A stretch of 64,000 nucleotides of DNA from Domibacillus mangrovi (GTDB taxonomy: Bacteria; Bacillota; Bacilli; Bacillales; Domibacillaceae). The notes under the pieces are model-generated. The model did not search any database. It was not told the origin of the DNA and saw nothing but the letters and a program-made list of their open reading frames with translations. A program made the position numbers and the translations under genes. Numbering within the stretch: position 1 is the first letter of the stretch; each line of letters starts with the position of its first letter. This document shows, piece after piece, positions 59,566-64,000 of this stretch. The stretch is taken from the NCBI RefSeq assembly GCF_001906925.1, contig NZ_MRWQ01000009.1:1-64000 (forward strand), written 5' to 3'.

Positions 59566-60209
59566 GAGCTCACTCCCGGCATATTTGGCCAGAGAACATG
59601 ATGACCTGCTTTTTTCAAGTCGTCGACTACCCCGATTGGATTCATCGTCCGAATGCGGAACACAATCACTTTATAGTTTTCATCGTTTCGATCTGGATAA
59701 ACGAGAACACTATGAATATTCGCACGCCGGGGATTGAGTACTTGTAAAATTTCAAACAGCATACCCGCTTTATTCGGTACTTTTACTTCAATGCGTGAAC
59801 CTGGCTGATTGACGCCTGTTAATTCAACAAATGTATGCAGCACATCCGTTTCAGTTAAAATGCCAACAATGTCACCATTTTGAACGACGGGCATGCAGCT
59901 GATGTTATGTTCATAAAATGTTGCAGCAATGTCTTCCACAAAATCAAGTGGGTGACCGGTAATCACATTTTTCTCCATAATTAGACGGAGCGGTTTATTT
60001 AATTCTTCTTCACCGGTTTCTTTCTGCAAAATCGAAGGTGTCGCGTCTTTAATATCACGATCGGTCACAAGCCCGACGAGGGCACCTTCTTTATCAGTAA
60101 TCGGAATATGGCGGACTTTATGATCACGGCAAAGCTGAAGTGCTGTCGCAATCGTGTCATCTGGTGATAACGTATGTACGTTTACTTGCATAACTTCTTC
60201 TACAATCAT
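59562..60209 (-). CDS. acuB: AcuB, CBS-pair and ACT-domain protein
   Basis: 215 aa: two CBS domains (MIVEEVMQVNVHTLSPDDTI; then the VITGHPLDFVEDIAATF region) and a C-terminal ACT-type part (RIEVKVPNKAGMLFEILQVL). It probably binds adenine nucleotides or amino acids and tunes the Acu system; the exact role is unknown. It lies 21 bases after acuA and overlaps acuC. Confidence 0.93.
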   Translation of the reverse strand: MIVEEVMQVNVHTLSPDDTIATALQLCRDHKVRHIPITDKEGALVGLVTDRDIKDATPSILQKETGEEELNKPLRLIMEKNVITGHPLDFVEDIAATFYEHNISCMPVVQNGDIVGILTETDVLHTFVELTGVNQPGSRIEVKVPNKAGMLFEILQVLNPRRANIHSVLVYPDRNDENYKVIVFRIRTMNPIGVVDDLKKAGHHVLWPNMPGVSS

Positions 60210-60230
60210 CTGTCAGTCCTCCTTGGTTTA

Positions 60231-60863
60231 TTAATACATGAACCGATTCATGAACCTTATTTGATCAAATTTTTGAATCGAGTCTTGATCAACACGTGCA
60301 CCAATTCGCACCATTAAGCAGTTAGCGGGATGGGAGCTGATTTCGGGGTCATCCGTTGCGTACCAGACGAGTCCGCCAACATTCATCATCTTCTCCATTA
60401 TTCTTCGATATTCCCATACATTTAAACCAGTTCCATTTAAATCCCAGTGCCAGTAATATTCGGTTGTGATGACAATATAGTCTTCCATTTGATCATCCAT
60501 CATCGCTACCTTAAGCATGTGTTGAGCGACGCGTGCACCACGAAATTCAGGAGCGACTTCAATCGCCCCGAGTTCGATCAAATTATCCATTTTCGCTTCA
60601 GACCAGCGTTCAAGCGGGTCCGGATATAAAAATGTGACATACCCGACAATGGTATTACCGTTTCTTGTAATGATAATTCGTCCCTCGGGAAGTTCTGCAA
60701 TTTCAGCAAGTGCTTTGTGTTGTTGTTCGGGTTGACGAAATGCGACAAGCCCTTCATGGAAATCATATTGTGAAAGTGATTCTGCCGTGACAGGCCCTTC
60801 AATAAATAGCTTTCCGGCCGGTATTTCCACATCTTTTGAATGATACGTTTTACTGTGCTCCAT
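60231..60863 (-). CDS. acuA: AcuA, protein N-acetyltransferase of AcsA
   Basis: A GNAT-fold enzyme with acetyl-CoA-binding loop VAPEFRGARVAQHMLKVAM. It acetylates and so inactivates acetyl-CoA synthetase. The ATG at 60863 gives 210 aa, as in B. subtilis, behind AAAGGCGGTG; the frame to 60899 is unsupported. It is the first gene of acuABC, divergent from acsA. Confidence 0.95.
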   Translation of the reverse strand: MEHSKTYHSKDVEIPAGKLFIEGPVTAESLSQYDFHEGLVAFRQPEQQHKALAEIAELPEGRIIITRNGNTIVGYVTFLYPDPLERWSEAKMDNLIELGAIEVAPEFRGARVAQHMLKVAMMDDQMEDYIVITTEYYWHWDLNGTGLNVWEYRRIMEKMMNVGGLVWYATDDPEISSHPANCLMVRIGARVDQDSIQKFDQIRFMNRFMY

Positions 60864-60897
60864 TAGATCACCGCCTTTACAATTATCTGTATTAAAC

Positions 60898-60903
60898 ATT
60901 ATA
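60898..60903 (-). promoter_or_regulatory. Probable -10 box of acuABC
   Basis: TATAAT on the minus strand, 35 bases before the acuA start. No good -35 is seen. Confidence 0.45.
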
Positions 60904-60984
60904 CTTCATTCTCTATAAAATAAGGCATTATCAAAAAACTTTCAAATAATCAATATAATCTTAACAAAAAGAATTTTGAAAAAA

Positions 60985-61013
60985 TTGAGAAAAGGTTAAA
61001 AGTATTATATAAT
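60985..61013 (+). promoter_or_regulatory. Promoter of acsA
   Basis: TTGAGA (60985-60990), 17 bases, TATAAT (61008-61013). A good sigma-A promoter 37 bases before the start codon. Confidence 0.75.
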
Positions 61014-61049
61014 ATTTTTGTTAATCTATACATAAAGGGGAATCGGATT

Positions 61050-62768
61050 ATGAGATTGGAAGCGCTCCCAGCAGGCCAGGGGAATTATAATTTAAAAAGT
61101 TATGAAGAGACATATGCTTCTTTTGATTGGAAAGAAGCAGAGAAGGCTTTTTCATGGTCTGAAACAGGAAAAGTAAATGCTGCTTATGAAGCGATTGACC
61201 GTCATGCCGAATCTGACAAAAAAGATAAAGTAGCCCTTTATTATCGTGATGCAAATCGGAATGAGAAATACACATTTGCAGATATGAAGATGAATTCAAA
61301 TAAATCAGCTAATGTGTTAAAAGAGTACGGAAATGTAAAAAAAGGAGATCGAGTTTTTATTTTTATGCCGCGATCACCAGAGCTTTATTTTGCCGTTATC
61401 GGAGCGATTAAAGCAGGTGCCATCGTAGGCCCATTGTTTGAAGCGTTTATGGAAGGAGCTGTCCGAGACCGTCTGGAAGACAGCGAAGCGAAAGTGATCA
61501 TTACGACATCGGATTTGCTTGAACGTATTCCAGTGAGCGAACTGCCGCATCTTGAAAAAGTATTTGTCGTGGCAGACCGTGTTGAAGAAGACGACAAACA
61601 TATTGATTTTCAATCGAAATGGAACGAAGCATCAGATGAGTTTGATATTGAATGGGTGGATCGTAATGACGGATTGCTTCTTCATTACACATCAGGCTCA
61701 ACAGGCAAGCCAAAAGGTGTTTTGCACGTACATAATGCGATGATTCAACAGTATCAAACAGCGAAATGGGTACTGGATTTACAAGAAAATGACGTCTATT
61801 GGTGCACAGCTGACCCTGGCTGGGTAACAGGGACAGCTTATGGGATCTTTGGACCGTGGCTGACAGGTACAACAAACGTCATTGTTGGAGGGCGTTTCAG
61901 TCCGGAAACATGGTATGGAACAATTGAAGAATATAAAGTGACAGTCTGGTATAGTGCACCAACAGCATTCCGTATGCTAATGGGCGCAGGCGATGAAATC
62001 GTGAAAAAATTTGACCTATCTTCACTCCGCCATATTTTAAGCGTTGGCGAGCCGCTTAACCCGGAAGTCGTCCGCTGGGGCAAAAAAGTATTTGACTTAC
62101 GCATTCATGATACATGGTGGATGACTGAAACAGGCGCGCAAGTTATTTGTAACTATCCGGCAATGGATATTCGTCCAGGCTCAATGGGTAAACCGATTCC
62201 AGGTGTGAAAGCAGCGATCGTTGATGATCAAGGAAATGAACTGCCGCCAAACCGGATGGGGAACCTCGCAATTAAAAAAGGCTGGCCGGCGATGATGAAG
62301 ACGATTTGGAACAACGAAGCAAAATACGAGTCCTATTTTATGCAGGGTGACTGGTACGTATCAGGCGACTCCGCATACATGGATGAAGACGGTTACTTCT
62401 GGTTTCAAGGCCGTGTTGATGATGTTATTATGACGGCGGGCGAGCGGGTTGGACCGTTTGAAGTGGAAAGTAAACTCGTTGAACATCCAGCCATTCAAGA
62501 AGCAGGTGTTATTGGGAAACCAGACCCGGTCCGCGGCGAGATCATTAAAGCATTCATTGCGCTTCGTGACGGCTACGAGCCATCAGATGAGCTGAAAGAA
62601 GAAATCCGCCAATTCGTGAAAAACGGCCTCGCGGCACATGCTGCACCGCGTGAAATTGAATTTCGCGACAAGCTTCCAAAAACGCGTTCTGGTAAAATTA
62701 TGCGCCGTGTCTTGAAAGCATGGGAACTCAATTTGCCAACAGGTGATCTTTCTTCAATGGAAGATTAA
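61050..62768 (+). CDS. acsA: Acetyl-CoA synthetase AcsA
   Basis: This ANL-superfamily enzyme activates acetate with ATP and CoA. Motifs: LLHYTSGSTGKPKGVLHV, DTWWMTETGAQ, YVSGDSAYMDEDGYF and the C-terminal PKTRSGKIMRR. The lysine of this last motif falls at residue 549, the position acetylated by AcuA in B. subtilis. The length is 572 aa. AAGGGG precedes ATG 61050. A perfect cre overlaps codons 3-7. Confidence 0.97.
   Translation: MRLEALPAGQGNYNLKSYEETYASFDWKEAEKAFSWSETGKVNAAYEAIDRHAESDKKDKVALYYRDANRNEKYTFADMKMNSNKSANVLKEYGNVKKGDRVFIFMPRSPELYFAVIGAIKAGAIVGPLFEAFMEGAVRDRLEDSEAKVIITTSDLLERIPVSELPHLEKVFVVADRVEEDDKHIDFQSKWNEASDEFDIEWVDRNDGLLLHYTSGSTGKPKGVLHVHNAMIQQYQTAKWVLDLQENDVYWCTADPGWVTGTAYGIFGPWLTGTTNVIVGGRFSPETWYGTIEEYKVTVWYSAPTAFRMLMGAGDEIVKKFDLSSLRHILSVGEPLNPEVVRWGKKVFDLRIHDTWWMTETGAQVICNYPAMDIRPGSMGKPIPGVKAAIVDDQGNELPPNRMGNLAIKKGWPAMMKTIWNNEAKYESYFMQGDWYVSGDSAYMDEDGYFWFQGRVDDVIMTAGERVGPFEVESKLVEHPAIQEAGVIGKPDPVRGEIIKAFIALRDGYEPSDELKEEIRQFVKNGLAAHAAPREIEFRDKLPKTRSGKIMRRVLKAWELNLPTGDLSSMED
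61056..61070 (+). promoter_or_regulatory. Predicted CcpA operator (cre) in the start of acsA
   Basis: TTGGAAGCGCTCCCA matches WTGNAANCGNWNNCW at all 15 positions. It lies 43 bases after the -10 box, so CcpA would act as a roadblock. Confidence 0.65.
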
Positions 62769-62777
62769 TGCGTTTTC

Positions 62778-62810
62778 AGCTGTTCCGATTTTCGGGGCAG
62801 CTTTTGTTTT
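62778..62810 (+). terminator. Terminator after acsA
   Basis: AGCTGTTCCGA and TCGGGGCAGCT pair fully, counting G-T pairs, with a T-rich tail. Confidence 0.9.
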
Positions 62811-62872
62811 TGTGAATGGTCAGAGATGGGTTTGAGTGGTTAAAAAATACGCCGAACGGTCATCAATTCAGT

Positions 62873-62901
62873 TTGACAAACAGAAATAAGCTCGCTACAA
62901 T
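62873..62901 (+). promoter_or_regulatory. Promoter of tyrS
   Basis: TTGACA (62873-62878), 17 bases, TACAAT (62896-62901), just before the T-box RNA. Confidence 0.8.
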
Positions 62902-62924
62902 GTTTCTGTATATAAAATAAATAA

Positions 62925-64000
<1,076 letters not shown>

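Overview
The window is chromosomal DNA of a Firmicute of the family Bacillaceae. Reasons: a trnB-type tRNA cluster (Ser, fMet/Asp, Phe, His, Gly, Ile, Asn, Ser, Glu) and long runs of genes in the order I know from Bacillus subtilis (menFDHBEC; ytkD-ytmA-ytmB-pckA-metK-ytoA-ytpA-ytpB; leuS-ytwF; ytlP-ytlQ-pulA-ytmP-trmB; sftA-murC; ytxGHJ-aroA-ccpA-motPS-acuCBA-acsA-tyrS). GG(A)GG ribosome binding sites are strong, GTG and TTG starts occur, and S-box and T-box riboswitches are present. The genus cannot be fixed from the window alone. I see no prophage, insertion sequence, CRISPR array or defence locus.

Layout: 1-860, tRNA cluster and terminator, including a broken fMet/Asp fusion tRNA. 1416-9290, glycogen operon glgB-glgC-glgD-glgA-glgP. 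9432-17907, menaquinone synthesis (menA on the minus strand, then menF-menD-menH-menB and menE-menC). 18000-21500, small membrane proteins (LemA-like, YidD, YtzI-like), a Nudix hydrolase and YtmA/YtmB. 21529-24871, PEP carboxykinase and S-box-controlled metK. 25173-29597, YtoA, the YtpA/YtpB lipid pair and the tRNA-modification pair YtqA/YtqB. 29690-38402, leuS with an abbreviated T-box leader, rhodanese, flavoprotein, MurJ-like flippase, pseudouridine synthase, YtzE regulator and PepV. 38448-47423, YtkP, YtlP, YtlQ, pullulanase, YtmP, TrmB, YtzB, YtoP and YtpQ. 47803-52706, DNA translocase SftA, MurC and an M29 aminopeptidase. 52861-62768, YtxG/H/J, AroA, CcpA, the MotPS stator and the AcuABC/AcsA acetate system. 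The window ends inside tyrS, behind a complete T-box.

Functional links: the glg operon and the separate pullulanase make and debranch glycogen. CcpA is encoded next to a likely target: a perfect cre lies in the first codons of acsA, and AcsA activity should be set by AcuA (acetylates the Lys corresponding to K549) and AcuC (deacetylase).

The most unusual feature is a family of modular, strongly structured intergenic repeats (at least seven copies, 55 to about 280 bp; A to G below). They share a head containing TTTATCCCGCATTAACGGG and a tail containing GAATGAAGTTTCACTTTAT, with optional internal hairpin modules whose stems show compensating changes. Two copies run into neighbouring genes and provide their last codons and stop. 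Three sit where the B. subtilis order has extra genes. The fMet/Asp chimera and the leuS leader lacking the specifier domain are the next most notable observations.
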